From NCBI GenBank assembly GCA_963682025.1, contig OY821520.1, forward strand, positions 92,663,492-92,727,491: 64,000 bases of DNA. Direction: 5' to 3'. Position 1 is the first letter of the stretch. Every line of letters starts with the position of its first letter. Position numbers and translations under genes: made by a program. The notes under the pieces were generated by a model. The model had not been told where the DNA came from. It searched no databases and saw only the letters and a list, made by a program, of their open reading frames with translations. The stretch is from Cordilura impudica (taxonomy: Eukaryota; Arthropoda; Insecta; Diptera; Scathophagidae). Below are positions 1 through 12,229 of the stretch, piece after piece.

Positions 1-1555
1 GAATGATAATGTTGAACTGTTATTAGGCGCGGTTTACAAAATAAAGCCTTAGGCGGTCTATCGTCTTCATCGAAATTGAAATATTTTTTTGATTATTGAA
101 ATGATGATGATATTTAGTAATAAACTACATAAGTAGGTTAAAAATTGTATCAAATACAGAAATAATATTGCGAAATTTAATAATTTAATAGTTTACAAAT
201 AGTTTTTTTTTTTTTGTATAATTATTTTTCTACAAACAAAGACAAGACTATTAAGTCTATTAAGACAATTTTTTATTTTGTGTTTTGTGCTTTCAATTCG
301 GTCATTGTATTCGCCACTTTGTTTGGTAACATTTGTTTTCTTTAACAATCACAATGCGAAAAGCATACATACATCACTAACCATAGCAAATACAATATAG
401 TCGTAAATGTGGTCGGTCAAACGCTGGAGGCTATTAAACTCTGAGTATTTTTGAAAACATTTTTGTTTTCTTTTTTATTATTTTATCCACTTATATGTGA
501 CTTGAATGAATGACCGTCCCCAAAACAATAAAAAAAAAATTATAATAATATCAACTTACAATCAGAGCACCCTATTTTGTTTGCTGTTTTTATTCGTCGT
601 CTGTCCGTTGTTGTTGCTGTTATTAAAACTCCTTCACCTAAACACACAAAATAACATCATAATGCTTTTTAGTCCAGAAAAATCAACTCCCCCAAGAGTT
701 GTTAATATAAAAAAAAAATAAATAAAATAAAACTAACTTAAAGAAGTCTTCCAAACAGTTAAAAGTGGCAAAGTGGTAAAAAGATCCCTCTTATTTACTT
801 ACAATTACTTTGATATTCAAAATAGCTTTATGATTTTTTTTTGCTTTGTTTTCGCTTGGGTTTTCTTTCGGACTGTGCTGTGGCAACGTCTGGACGAGAG
901 TTGTGTATTGTGCCCAAAATTATCCTCGGGCGACTTATTGTTAAGATTTATACAAAAATTTATCGCGCGTACTTAATCTTTGTGTATTTTTTTGTTTTCA
1001 TAAATTGTATTTATACGATTGCGTATATGTTGATATTTTTTTATTCACAATTTTTATATGTTCCTTTCTGCAATTGGGTATATTGAATTGGGCAGTTTGT
1101 TTGTCACAAATTATATAAAACTAATGTGCTAAATATGCCGTAAAACAATTAATATAAGATTTTTTAGGGATACAGCAATGCTAGCTACTATTCCTAATTA
1201 CCCACACTGTGAATTCAGCTTTGATATGGCAACCAGTCTTGTTGCCAGTCATATTTTTCATTTAGTAGAAGTCCCTGGATTTTTCATTTATCACAGCCCA
1301 TTTTCTGTTCTTCGAATTACTGGTTTATAAATCCAATTTCTATCGTAATAATCGGTTATTTGCAACCAAATCATTAGATTGTCACAACATAAACATTTTT
1401 CTCGGTTCGCATTTTTAACCCTTTGACGAATGAACTTAATTCTTTGGAAAATTTGCGGCTTTTATTTCGCGCATGGGTGCAACATTTCTAGTTAAAAATG
1501 TCCTCAAAAATAGTTTTTTTTCCAACTTCTAATATGAAAACTAAGTAGGACATAC
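1..1555. other. AT-rich non-coding DNA
   Basis: Only short open frames (up to about 80 codons) rich in F, L, I and K, as expected by chance in AT-rich DNA. No domain, TE terminus or repeat unit recognised. Confidence 0.6.
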
Positions 1556-1726
1556 ATATATGTGACCTTCTCCGAGAAAAGTGACCTAGTGTGTCAAAAA
1601 ACGGGTTGTGTCAAAAACGGTGGATTCTGGTACCTAAAAGGGTGTAGAAACTTAAAATGCGTTTTTTTTCTCAAAACTTATTTTTCACACACTTGGTCCC
1701 ATTTCTTGGAGAAGGTCACATATATA
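1556..1726 (+). mobile_element. Palindromic MITE, copy 1
   Basis: A ~170 bp segment whose ends are inverted copies of each other: it starts ATATGTGACCTTCTCCGAGA and ends with the complement of almost the same sequence (GGAGAAGGTCACATAT). A second, better preserved copy lies in the opposite orientation at 40414-40584, with the same middle part (GGTACC flanked by complementary text). Size, inverted ends and a second dispersed copy suggest a non-autonomous DNA transposon. The target duplication is not clear here. Confidence 0.65.
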
Positions 1727-1914
1727 CCATTCGACGTTCATGGTGAGTATTTGTGAACAAGTAATTTACTTTGATCAAAGGCAGTACAGTTTTTGATGTA
1801 CATATAAACATCTATACGCGCAGGGGGGTAAAAATCTATTTCACAATACAACCACAAAAACAGCGTAGGACGTAAGACAAAATCATTGTGATTTTTGATT
1901 GTCTTGGTGAAAAA

Positions 1915-4407
1915 ACTAAATGAAAAATAAAAAAAAAATTAAAAATTAAAAATAAAAAATGAAAAATGAAAAAACAAAAATGAAAAATAAAAAATAAAAA
2001 ATGAAAAATAAAAAATAAAAAATTAAGAATTAAAAATTAAAAATAACAAATGAAAAATGACAAATGACAAATGAAAAATGAAAAATAAAAAATTAAAAAT
2101 TAAAAATTAAAAATTAAAAATTAAAAATTAAAAATTAAAAATTAAAAATTAAAAATTAAAAATTAAAAATTAAAAATTAAAAATTAAAAATTAAAAATTA
2201 AAAATTAAAAATTAAAAATTAAAATTTAAAAATTAAAAATTAAAAATTAAAAATTAAAAATTAAAAACTAAAAATTAAAAATTAAAAATTAAAAATTAAA
2301 AATTTAAAATTAAAAATTAAAAATTAAAAATTAAAAATTAAAAATTAAAAATTAAAAATTAAAAATTAAAAATTAAAAATTAAAAATTAAAAATTAAAAA
2401 TTAAAAATTAAAAATTAAAAATTAGAAATTAAAAATTAAAAATTAAAAATTAAAAATTAAAAATTAAAAATTAAAAATTAAAAATTAAAAATTAAAAATT
2501 AAAAATTAAAAATTAAAAATTAAAAATTAAAAATTAAAAATTAAAAATTAAAAATTAAAAATTAAAAATTAAAAATTAAAAATTAAAAATTAAAAATTAA
2601 AAATTAAAAATTAAAAATTAAAAATTAAAAATTAAAAATTAAAAATTAAAAATTAAAAATTAAAAATTAAAAATTAAAAATTAAAAATTAAAAATTAAAA
2701 ATTAAAAATTAAAAATTAAAAATTAAAAATTAAAAATTAAAAATTAAAAATTAAAAATTAAAAATTAAAAATTAAAAATTAAAAATTAAAAATTAAAAAT
2801 TAAAAATTAAAAATTAAAAATTAAAAATTAAAAATTAAAAATTAAAAATTAAAAATTAAAAATTAAAAATTAAAAATTAAAAATTAAAAATTAAAAATTA
2901 AAAATTAAAAATTAAAAATTAAAAATTAAAAATTAAAAATTAAAAATTAAAAATTAAAAATTAAAAATTAAAAATTAAAAATTAAAAATTAAAAATTAAA
3001 AATTAAAAATTAAAAATTAAAAATTAAAAATTAAAAATTAAAAATTAAAAATTAAAAATTAAAAATTAAAAAGTAAAAATTAAAAATTAAAAGTTAAAAG
3101 TTAAAAATTAAAAATTAAAAATTAAAAATTAAAAATTAAAAATTAAAAATTAAAAAATAAAAATTAAAAATTAAAAATTAAAAATTAAAATTAAAAATAA
3201 AAAATTAAAAATTAAAAATTAAAAATTAAAAATTAAAAATTAAAAATTAAAAATTTAAAATTTAAAATTAAAAATTAAAAATTAAAAATTAAAAATTAAA
3301 AATTAAAAATTAAAAATTAAAAATTAAAAATTAAAAATTAAAAATTAAAAATTAAAAATTAAAAATTAAAAATTAAAAATTAAAAATTAAAAATTAAAAA
3401 TTAAAAATTAAAAATTAAAAATTAAAAATTAAAAATTAAAAATTAAAAATTAAAAATTAAAAATTAAAAATTAAAAATTAAAAATTAAAAATTAAAAATT
3501 AAAAATTAAAAATAAAAATTAAAAATGAAAAATGAAAAATGAAAAAATAAAAATTAAAAATTAAAAATTAAAAATCAAAAATTAAAAATTAAATTAAAAA
3601 TTAAAAATTAAAAATTAAAAATTAAAAATTAAAAATTAAAAATTAAAAATTAAAAATTAAAAATTAAAAATTAAAAATTAAAAATTAAAAATTAAAAATT
3701 AAAAATTAAAAAATAAAAATTAAAAATTAATAATAAAAAATTAAAAATTAAAAATTAAAAATTAAAAATTAAAAATTAAAAATTAAAAATTAAAAATTAA
3801 AAATTAAAAATAAAAAATGAAAAATGAAAAATGAAAAATGAAAAATGAAAAATGAAAAATAAAAAATTAAAAATTAAAAATTAAAAATAAAAAATGAAAA
3901 ATGAAAAATGAAAAATTAAAAATTAAAAATGAAAAGCGAAAAATGAAAAATTAAAAATAAAAAATGAAAAATAAAAATGAAAACTGAAAGATAAAAATGA
4001 AAAATGAAAAATAAAAATGAAAAATTTAAAATTAAAAATGAAGAATGAAAAATAAAAAATGAAAAATTCAAAATTAAAAATGAAAAATAAAAATTAGAAA
4101 TAAGAAATTAAAAATGAAAAATAAAAAATGAAAAAATAAGAAATGAAAATTGAAAAATAAAAAATAAAAAATGAAAAATAAAAAATTAAATATTAAAAAT
4201 AAAAAATGAAAACCGAAAAATGAAAAACTAAAAATAAAAAATTAAAAATAAAAATGAAAATGAAAACTGAAATATAAAAAATTAAAAATTAAAATAAAAA
4301 ATAAAAAATGAAAAACAAAAACAAAAAATTAAAAATAAAATATGAAAAATAAATAATGAAAACCGAAAAATGAAAAAATAAAAATGGTAAATGAAAAATG
4401 AAAAATG
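1915..4407. repeat. (TTAAAAA)n heptamer satellite array
   Basis: About 2.5 kb made of a 7-bp unit TTAAAAA. The core (about 2090-3520 and 3595-3820) is nearly homogeneous. The margins (1915-2090 and 3820-4407) are mixtures of TGAAAAA, TAAAAAA, TGACAAA and shorter variants. A homogeneous centre with degenerate edges is what replication slippage or unequal exchange produces. No coding potential. The true length may differ from the assembly because such arrays collapse easily. Confidence 0.95.
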
Positions 4408-5989
4408 ATTCTTGTGACCAATGTTTTGTTCTACCGTTTTAACCCGATTTGAACCAAACGTATATTATATGAAAGGCATTTCTTTTTAGCGGTGTTGCAG
4501 ATTTACAGATTTTTTAATTTTTTTCCTTTATTTTGAATAAATTGCATTTAAAATTATACAATGTTATGTGTGTGTTTATTAAATTTGTTAATGTGTTTGT
4601 AATAAAAATGAGTTTGTTTTTTGTGTTGATTCGTGAATTGGCCATAATTGGTTCGCATACCTTTAGGGTCTTAATTTAATGAAAAAATTAAATATCCTAG
4701 AATTTCCACTCGAAATTCGGGGGGCTGAATCTGCTAGTAATAATAAGTATTTTTATAAGTGAGACATAGATACGCTTTCTGTTTGATTTTAAAAGAGTGC
4801 CATATCGGACTCACATGCTTTTTTTTTTTGTTTGTTTTATTCCTGCGTAAATAAACCTCACGGCCGCCCTAAGTAGAAAAAATTTTCATATAGAAACAAT
4901 CTATTCAATTAAAACATAACAATTATCACAATGTTCAATAAATCGCTGATGAAGGCTGAAATGCCAGAAACCGGTCCGATTAAGAATACAGTGCAGTTAT
5001 GAATTTTTGAAATATATGCTTTCTTCTTCTTTACCACGCACCATTTAAACAAAATTAAAAAATTGCATATTAATTACAGTAGTAATTGCAATATGTCTGA
5101 AAAATGACGATAAATCTAACAAACAACAAAATTTTTTGTTTTTCTTTTGTTGTAAATTACTATATAGGGATCACAAATTGTATGTTACTGATTTTTTTAA
5201 AGTTATATTGTATGATCGCAAGTCGAAAACCAAAATCTATTGCCTTCTTTTTTCAATTTATTCGGTTTGGGAATACTAAATTCGTGTATTGTTTAAAAAA
5301 ATATCAACCAATGATTACGATCCATTTTTCATAAAAAATTTTGGGAATTTCAATCACTCTTGGCAACTCAATTCTTATACCTGATGAGAATTAGAAGAAA
5401 CCAACTGTGCAATAAGTCAATTGTTAGTCCTTTAACTGAATGTTAACCCAAATAAAATGAGTAACGTATCTGAAAAAGTTTTGCTTATTGTACTAAAAAC
5501 AGCAAAGGCAGCCACAAAAACCTTTTTGTTAAACAAAAAACCGTAACTGCTTTGAATATTACTGCCCCACTGACCTCTATCAATACAGGTCAGTTGGGTT
5601 GGAACAAAAAAATACAACAAATGCAAGTATTTCGAAAAGGGTAAATAAAATTCGGCTTACTCATCTAGGAATAACACTTTTACTTCTAAATGTTTTTTTT
5701 AGTACGTACTGCACTTGTGGACGTTGATATTGTAACCATAGTGCACCAATTGCATGCACTCAAGAAAAAATCCTGGTAATTTCCCTTAAAGCACAGATTT
5801 ATATCTTCATATTATCAAAAAGGAGATTTTCAGATTTCTATAAAAAATAGATTTTTTAATTACTGCAGTTTTCATAAATTCGGTCGATTTGTTTAAGGTA
5901 CAGTTTCAAAGAGTCTCAACTCCATCGCAAATCTACAACTAATTTACGTTTGTGCATGTTTATTACATTCGTAGTCGTAGCCTCCATGT
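4408..5989. other. Non-coding DNA between satellite and HINE fragment
   Basis: Unique-looking AT-rich sequence. Open frames at 5104-5334 and 5432-5626 resemble no family I know and look like chance frames. Confidence 0.5.
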
Positions 5990-6275
5990 AAAGCCGATTC
6001 CAGATGTTCACTTTAATTTATCAAAAAACAAAAATATTTCACCGATTATTCTAAAATTTTGTTTGTATATTTGTATATATCACGATTGGTCCATTTTTCG
6101 ACTTAGCCCACATATAAATAAAACATCCGATATGAACGTTTTCATATCCGAAAGCAAAAACATGAATAACAATGCCACTCAAATTAGGTTTATGCGCATT
6201 TGCTATATATAGTTCGTTGGACCAAGAGATAAGGTCTCTAAATGCATGATATAGGGTATCGTATAATTTTGTTAC
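5990..6275 (+). mobile_element. HINE family A fragment (3' part)
   Basis: Degenerate match to the 3' half of family A (compare 22690-22960): blocks such as CCATTTTTCGACTTAGCCC, ACATCCGATATGAACGTTTT and TATAGGGTATCGTATA occur in the same order. The terminal palindrome and CTTACTTG end are lost. Confidence 0.75.
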
Positions 6276-7084
6276 TTTTTTCTTTTTTGTTTCTTTTATT
6301 ATATAGATCTCGTTTTAAACGAATTTAGTTTAAAATTTATGTTTGGTGAATTGTCTCAACAAAACAGACTTTTAAGAAATCAACTTTAATCATACTTGAT
6401 TTTACGTATCAAGGAATGAAGAATAACTTTTGTTAATGGCTTTCAATATTTAAATAATTCCCACGGCATCAAACGAAGAAGTTTATAAAATATTTTATGT
6501 AATAAATAAAACTTCAATAACCAAATCTATTGTAAAATTTTTTATAAGTCATTATGATAATAATGATGAAAGCTTTGTTAAATACACAGGTGATATTATA
6601 GAAAAAGTATTGGAAGTGTCACATATTCCTGTTCCTGATACGACATAATCACCGAGTAATACAAGAAAACTAAACTTTAGATACTGAAGGGTCACAAGGA
6701 CCACAGAAAAAATCTTTAGGAGATATCAATAAAATGATGAAAAAAAAATTGAGGTACTATGAAATCGTGAAAGTTTGACGTATAAAATTGAATATAAATA
6801 ATCGTAAGGGGCGTATTCGACAGCAGCAATTTTCTGCTCACGATCAAATGCTGAAACCCTAAATATGATTTTCATAAGGAGAAATTAAATGAAAAATATT
6901 TAGTAAAATATTTTGAATTAAGCTTGAATTAAAGTAATCGATAATCATCGATAAGTTATAATTTTTTTTATCGAATTATTGAAAATTTTATATATAAATG
7001 ATATTTTCCAATTACTAAGGAAAGCATCATGGCTTGAATTTTTTTTTCTTTCAATTTGTTTGCAGAACAGTCAAAATTACCCAT
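6276..7084. other. Non-coding; possible decayed coding stretch near 6465-6650
   Basis: Plus-strand text at about 6465-6650 stays open for roughly 60 codons (…VYKIFYVINKTSITK…) before stops appear. It resembles nothing I can name and may be an old TE remnant or chance. Confidence 0.3.
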
Positions 7085-7415
7085 AACCAGAACTGAAACA
7101 GGTCAAAAATGAACCGATCCTGACCGTATTTAGCAAATACACTTATTTTTTGAAAAAACATATACAGACCAAATTTTAAAAATAAATTTAGGTGAAACTC
7201 AGAAAGCTGACTTATATTGGGAATATGACTAAGAATTGCATTACAGGGGTACTTTTGGACTATTGATTAATGGGTGTAATAAGCACACACAAACCAAATT
7301 TCACCGTTCTCATACGGTTAATTTGTCTAAGCACTAGATCTGAATTTGCAGCGATTTTCATCAATTTCAACAGCGTTCGTCCTATGGAGAATGAACAATT
7401 CATCAAAATATATTC
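7085..7415 (-). mobile_element. HINE family A fragment (internal)
   Basis: Degenerate internal part of family A in reverse orientation (compare 16925-17290). Shared blocks include AATGAACCGATCCTGACC, TTTGGACTATTGATTAATGG, and TTTCAACAGCGTTCGTCC followed by ATCAAAATATATTC. Both ends are missing. Confidence 0.7.
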
Positions 7416-8134
7416 ATACAAAATTTATTCATAATAAAGAAAATAGTTATGCAAGTTACTTAAATTGTAAAGTATTTCAATTCCAACCAAATTAAAGAAA
7501 AAATTAAGAAATAATTATTAAAAAATTTTTAGATTTTTTTTCCATAAATATTTTGAAAGTTTATTCCTCATTTCAGTAGGTTCAACAATATTAAATCAAT
7601 AAAACGACAAGGAAGATCAATTTGCATGCCACTTTATTTTAACAGTTTGTTATCATGTTTTTATAAAGTTTTAATAATGAGTATAGCCTCCTTTATTTGA
7701 TCTTACTTCAAAAATATGATATGGGAGGGAGTTGTATAGTTTTTAAATTAGTGGTAAAGATATTTCGGTCCAAGCTTGCTTACTTCATTGAATTGTTTTA
7801 TGACCAGCTATCTTGAGTTTGTGTTATTTCTTTCGGGCTATAATGGTCAGCTTATAAGTTTGAAATAAAATAAATTAAAACAAAATTTATTTCATCTCCA
7901 CTCTACGTTTCTTTGATGGTTTTGCAACTTCATCAGGAGTGTATAAAAAATTTTTTTATTTTTAATTTGATTAGTGCAAACTTATATTGTCAGGTTATTA
8001 TTATTTAATATATTTAAAGATAAAAAACTGGACATCACGACACAAATTTAATAAAATTAAATAAATTAATAAAAAATAAATTATCAAAATAAATATAAAA
8101 AAATCACAGCTTTAAACTTAACGACTAATATCAC
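7416..8134. other. Non-coding DNA left of the Tc1 relic
   Basis: AT-rich; no open frame or repeat recognised. One end of the Tc1 element should lie here, but I could not find a clear terminal inverted repeat. Confidence 0.45.
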
Positions 8135-8622
8135 AGAACTATTGTTATTTAATTCCCTCAATTAAAGTTTCTTTGGTTTGAAGTTGTCTGCTCGACTGAT
8201 ATACCTTGCGTGAAACCAATCCCAGACATTTTCTATAATATTCAGATCAGGAGAATACGGCGGCCATTACAAAGTCATAACATTTTGTCGTCGAATCCAT
8301 TTTTTTACTACCCTTGCTGTGTGCAGCGTTATCTTGTTGGAATGTTTACGGAATAGGTCTAAAAACTTTATAAAAGTGTGAAAAAAAAACTCTTCAAGAA
8401 CATCTTTGTAACTATTCATTGTCATTCTAGATGAGATAAATTGAAGCTCGCAAGTTCCATCGTACAAAATTGCGCTTCATAGCGTCACACTAACCTCACA
8501 GCAATACAGTTGACTCATATAGCATTGCATTTTTCGCTAATGGTGGAATTAAAAATTATAATCACCAGTATCTTAAAATTAAACTTTTTTCTCGTTCGAA
8601 ACACGACATGTTATCATTCCTT
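8135..8622 (-). pseudogene. Tc1-like transposase, C-terminal part (split by hAT)
   Basis: Reverse-strand reading gives the end of a Tc1-family DDE transposase. In order: a degenerate catalytic-domain start, then YDGTCELQFIS, then HTARVVKKWIRRQNV, a stop, and WPPYSPDLNIIENVW, which carries the third catalytic residue (E of IIENVW) of the DD34E triad. The segment that should hold the second Asp lies out of frame just upstream of HTARVV. At least three stops or shifts break it. It ends abruptly at 8622, where the hAT target duplication begins; the N-terminal part resumes at 12238. A Tc3-like Tc1 lineage is my inference. Certainly dead. Confidence 0.82.
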
Positions 8623-8687
8623 TCCATAAGCATAGTTGCCAGATAAAATTGGTGTAAAATCGTAAAATTTTGGGGAAAAAATCGTCA

Positions 8688-8730
8688 AAATCGTCATTTC
8701 ATTTTGTTAAATCGTCAAAAAAATCGTCAA
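8688..8730. promoter_or_regulatory. Subterminal ATCGTCA motif cluster, left end of hAT
   Basis: Four copies of ATCGTCA at about 8691, 8700, 8711 and 8723, just inside the left terminal repeat. A matching cluster lies at the other end. Repeated subterminal hexa- to heptamers are known transposase-binding sites in hAT elements such as Ac; that role here is inferred. Confidence 0.6.
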
Positions 8731-9091
8731 AATAAAAACAATCGTTTTTTCATATATTTGTTTTATTTAACAAAAAAAAAAAAACCTAAAATTATAAAGA
8801 AAAAATTCATATAATTTTTTTAATGTAGGTACATGAGTAAATTATTAAATAAATGAAATAAAAAAACATAATTCAAAGTAAAACTTTTATACATACTATT
8901 TAATATTTATGTACATAAATAACAATCACATATTGAGATCAGATCAATAAAAATTAAATTTGTAATTTAAATTTTTAAAGTCTTTTGAAAATAATTTAAT
9001 TTAAAAAATTTTGTTTGTATTCAGTTTATAGTTCCGAAATATCAAAATTGAATTTAATTTAAAAATAAACAATTTTGTTCATATTCACAGT

Positions 9092-11612
9092 TTATATATA
9101 AATATCAGAATTTAACTTCTTTATTAAATCTTTTTTTATTGCAATGTCATAGCAATTATTTTTATTTAATTTTAAATAATCTTTTGTGAAAAGAATTCCC
9201 TCTATAGAATCTTTTTCTAACCGATTTCTAACTTTTGTTTTATTCAAATTCACTTGACTGAATATTCTTTCAACATTGGCTGAAGAATGTGGCAAAATTA
9301 AAATTTTTTGAAAAAATTTTGTTAAAATAGGAAATAAATATCTAGAATCAGCTCGTTTAATTTCAGAAATTTTCTTCCAAAAATCTAAGAGGTTAATTTG
9401 GTGATCTTCAAAATTATTGTTAAAATTCAAAAATTTTAACTCTCTAAATTCGGAATCTAAGTTTTGTTTATCCTCTTCATTAACAAAATATGGGAACTCT
9501 TTAACAACTTCAAAGAAAGAATTAGTTTTTTCATTGATTATAAAATTTGGGTTAATTGAATTTAAAGACTTAAGTTTTAAATTTTCCAAATCAAATCTCT
9601 TTAAAATTTGATCGCATAGTTCTATATAAAAATTTATACAATTATTAATTATTATATCTATTTCACTTTGACTTAAAAGTGATTTTGATATTAACTCTTT
9701 GGCAAGTATTCCTAAATATATGTTATCATTATTGAGAAAATTTAATTTGTTTTTGTAATCTATTACATAAATTTCACTACTTTTTACAATATTATGCTCT
9801 AAAAAATTGCTCATTACTATTTTCAACAATCTTTCCATTTGAACATATAAATTGTGAATCTCGGTAGTTTCGCTTTGAAACATTTTATTGATATTATTAA
9901 TAATGCCAAGAATGTACTTCAGAAATGCTAAATAGATTTGATTTGTATCATTTAAATTATTAAGAACTGATTTTGCTGTATCAATTTTATCAATATTTAC
10001 TGCAAACGAAAAAAAATGTTTAATGTTTCGTACAAGTCCAACAAACGATTTACAACAACTTCTAAAGATAGCCAACGATTTTGGCATGGATGTAAAATTT
10101 TTTTTTGGTTTATATCTAGTAATTTTTGTATGTTGTCCAAACAACTTTGGACCTCCAAAATAATAAAACAAAAATGAATTTTTAATATTTATTATTTTTA
10201 ACATTAATTGTAATATTAGCTTAAGACAAATCGCTAAAACTTGAAAAAATATATATATATTTGAATTATTAGTTGCCAACCGTTAAATTTAATAATCGCT
10301 TAAATGTAATTTCGAAAATATATTCAGCGGTTTCAATTTTATTAAAACAAAAAAAAAAAAAAAAACAAACGAAGTACATTAAAATAAAGTATCATAATAT
10401 TGTACAGAAAATTTCTAACTTACTTATCATTTGGATTTACAATCGTACACAACCTAAAATTGAATTTGTTAATAAAAAAGAAACCCTGTGCATCAAAAAA
10501 ATCATAAAATTCTTTTTAAAAAAAGTGTACGATCCCATAAAGGTTAGCATCACAATTCCCACATATAAATTTACATAAAGAAATCTAACTCTCCTTTTTC
10601 TTTATGTCCCATAACCCCAATTATAATTACTCCAACTCGAGGAATTATAATTACATCTCTTTAAAGATTGCAACATTTCCCCTCCAACCAAAAGAGATTT
10701 TAACATTATTCACTCAGAATAATACAATGTTATTGAACTCGCTGGTTCGTTTAGGGCTATTAGATAAATAGTTGTAACAATTTCTTGCTAATGTTTCAAC
10801 AGCAGAAGGGAGTTTATTACATGCGTATGATGAACATAAAGCCAAGGAATGACAAACACATTTAATAACAAATAAATTTGGAATATCGTTTTTTAAGAGT
10901 TGTGCGACAGATTGCTTTTTTTCCGGTCATAACTGCAGCCCCATCTGCAGCAAAACCAATCATATTATTTTTATAGTCGATATCATTTTCGTTAAAGTGA
11001 TTAACTATTAAATTATATAAACTATTGGCATCGCATTGGCCTACTGTCAGCAATCCAAAAAATAAGTCGTTAATCTGGAAATCTATGCAAACACGCACTA
11101 CCAAACATAAAGACTTTGTGTTTGATAGGTCTGTAGACTCGTCTACGCATAAAGAAAATTTGTTTTTTTGTAATAGTTCACAGACTTCTAAAAACTGTTT
11201 TTTTGCCAATAACATTTTTAACAATGGCAATCGCTTTGTTCTCCCCAAGGTCATATTTGATGCAATATCTGAATCCGAAAACGAATTTTGACATACCTTT
11301 GTCATATGATCAGCAAAAGGAAGATTGTGTTCGACACTGAACAGCGCTAATTTAATTTCAGCTTTTTTGCTACCACATTTTTCAGGAGCAGCAAAAAATT
11401 GCGGCTATTTTTGCCTGTTTACCAAAAATAATATTTGATGCATCAACATGCTTTTCTGTGTTCGAATGTGCAACCAGATCAGCTTTTCCGGATGATGCCT
11501 TTAGTTCATTATTGCATAATTTACAAAAAACAGCTTGGTCCCTCTTCTTCGCCCAGGATTGTAGTTGGGGATCTTCTACCCAAGCTGTTTTAATTTTTCG
11601 TTTCTTTTTCAT
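9092..11612 (-). pseudogene. hAT-family transposase (BED finger, DDE, dimerisation domain), broken
   Basis: Read from 11612 down. The N-terminus (11382-11612) has a BED-type zinc finger pattern: VFCKLCNNEL, then H-S-N-T-E-K-H. A frameshift near 11382 is followed by AEIKLALFSVEHNLPF. The next open stretch (10862-11305) holds LCVDESTD with the first catalytic Asp and GFAADGAAVMTG with the second. The middle is eroded by frameshifts and stops; the motif LHPCQNRWLSL is readable near 10090, out of frame with the surrounding long frame. The C-terminus (9092-9800) holds the hAT dimerisation block, with LPHSSANVERIFSQVN and KVRNRL. The first third of the 395-codon frame ending at 9092 is probably an out-of-phase reading. 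Assignment to hAT is secure; subfamily not determined. Confidence 0.9.
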
Positions 11613-12150
11613 CTATAATGATTAGGTATAATTGAAAAAACACATGCATTAAATTACAAAACTATTGGAGTCACAAATTCTTATTTCATACCGATGAACC
11701 AGCATCATCTTCATGTTGGGCTTCATTGTTGTCTATAAAATAAATAGTACATAATAAGTAAAAACACCTCTTTTTGCATTATATTTTATTTGATTACCTG
11801 TTCCTTGAAAATATTTCAGCATATCAAAATTTCCTTGTAAAAACAAAAACTAAATAACCTTTTTTCGTTCTTTCAATTTTAAATTTTCTTGTTAAATTGC
11901 AGTTGTAAATTTTTTTCACTAGACGCGGTAAAAAACTATCATAAAATGTCAAAATATCAACACACACTTAAACAAACTATACTAAAATACTTCTTTCCTT
12001 GTCACACTTTACTGCTGTGTAAAGGAAAACAGGTAGTTGTCTTTTTCTATTAACTGAAAAATATAAGATTGCCACAGTAAACTATAGTTTGTAAAGATAA
12101 AATGTTGTTAATTTCCCATATTTGTAAAAATCTTCATTTTTAGAGCAAAA

Positions 12151-12215
12151 ATCGTCATATCGTCATTTGGCTGTTTTTGACACTAAAAATCGTCAAAATG
12201 ACGATAAATCGTCAA
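12151..12215. promoter_or_regulatory. Subterminal ATCGTCA motif cluster, right end of hAT
   Basis: ATCGTCA occurs at about 12151, 12159, 12189 and 12208, with one inverted copy (TGACGAT) near 12199. It mirrors the left-end cluster, which supports a functional subterminal array. Confidence 0.6.
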
Positions 12216-12229
12216 ATCTGGCAACAGTG

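Larger units (their letters stand above)
8631..12229 (-). mobile_element. hAT transposon (3.6 kb) inserted in a Tc1 element
   Basis: Both ends are visible: left CATAGTTGCCAGAT, right the complement of CACTGTTGCCAGAT, so the terminal inverted repeat is CANNGTTGCCAGAT. It is flanked by a perfect 8-bp duplication TCCATAAG (8623-8630 and 12230-12237), the length made by hAT transposases. The interior encodes a decayed hAT transposase on the minus strand. Removing it rejoins the two halves of a Tc1-like transposase gene. Confidence 0.93.

Noticed and set aside
506..1086. Three overlapping frames of 67-81 codons near the left end
   Set aside because: Homopolymer-rich, hydrophobic chance frames; no motif or splice signals.
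1915..4407. Direct repeats resembling a CRISPR array
   Set aside because: Unit is 7 bp with no spacers; eukaryotic sequence; no cas-like genes.
9092..10279. Treating the 395-codon frame as an intact gene
   Set aside because: Its N-terminal third is out of phase with hAT motifs readable in another frame, and the BED and catalytic parts lie upstream in other frames.
10273..10578. Plus-strand frame of 101 codons
   Set aside because: Antisense to the eroded middle of the minus-strand hAT transposase and Lys/Ile-rich from A-runs.
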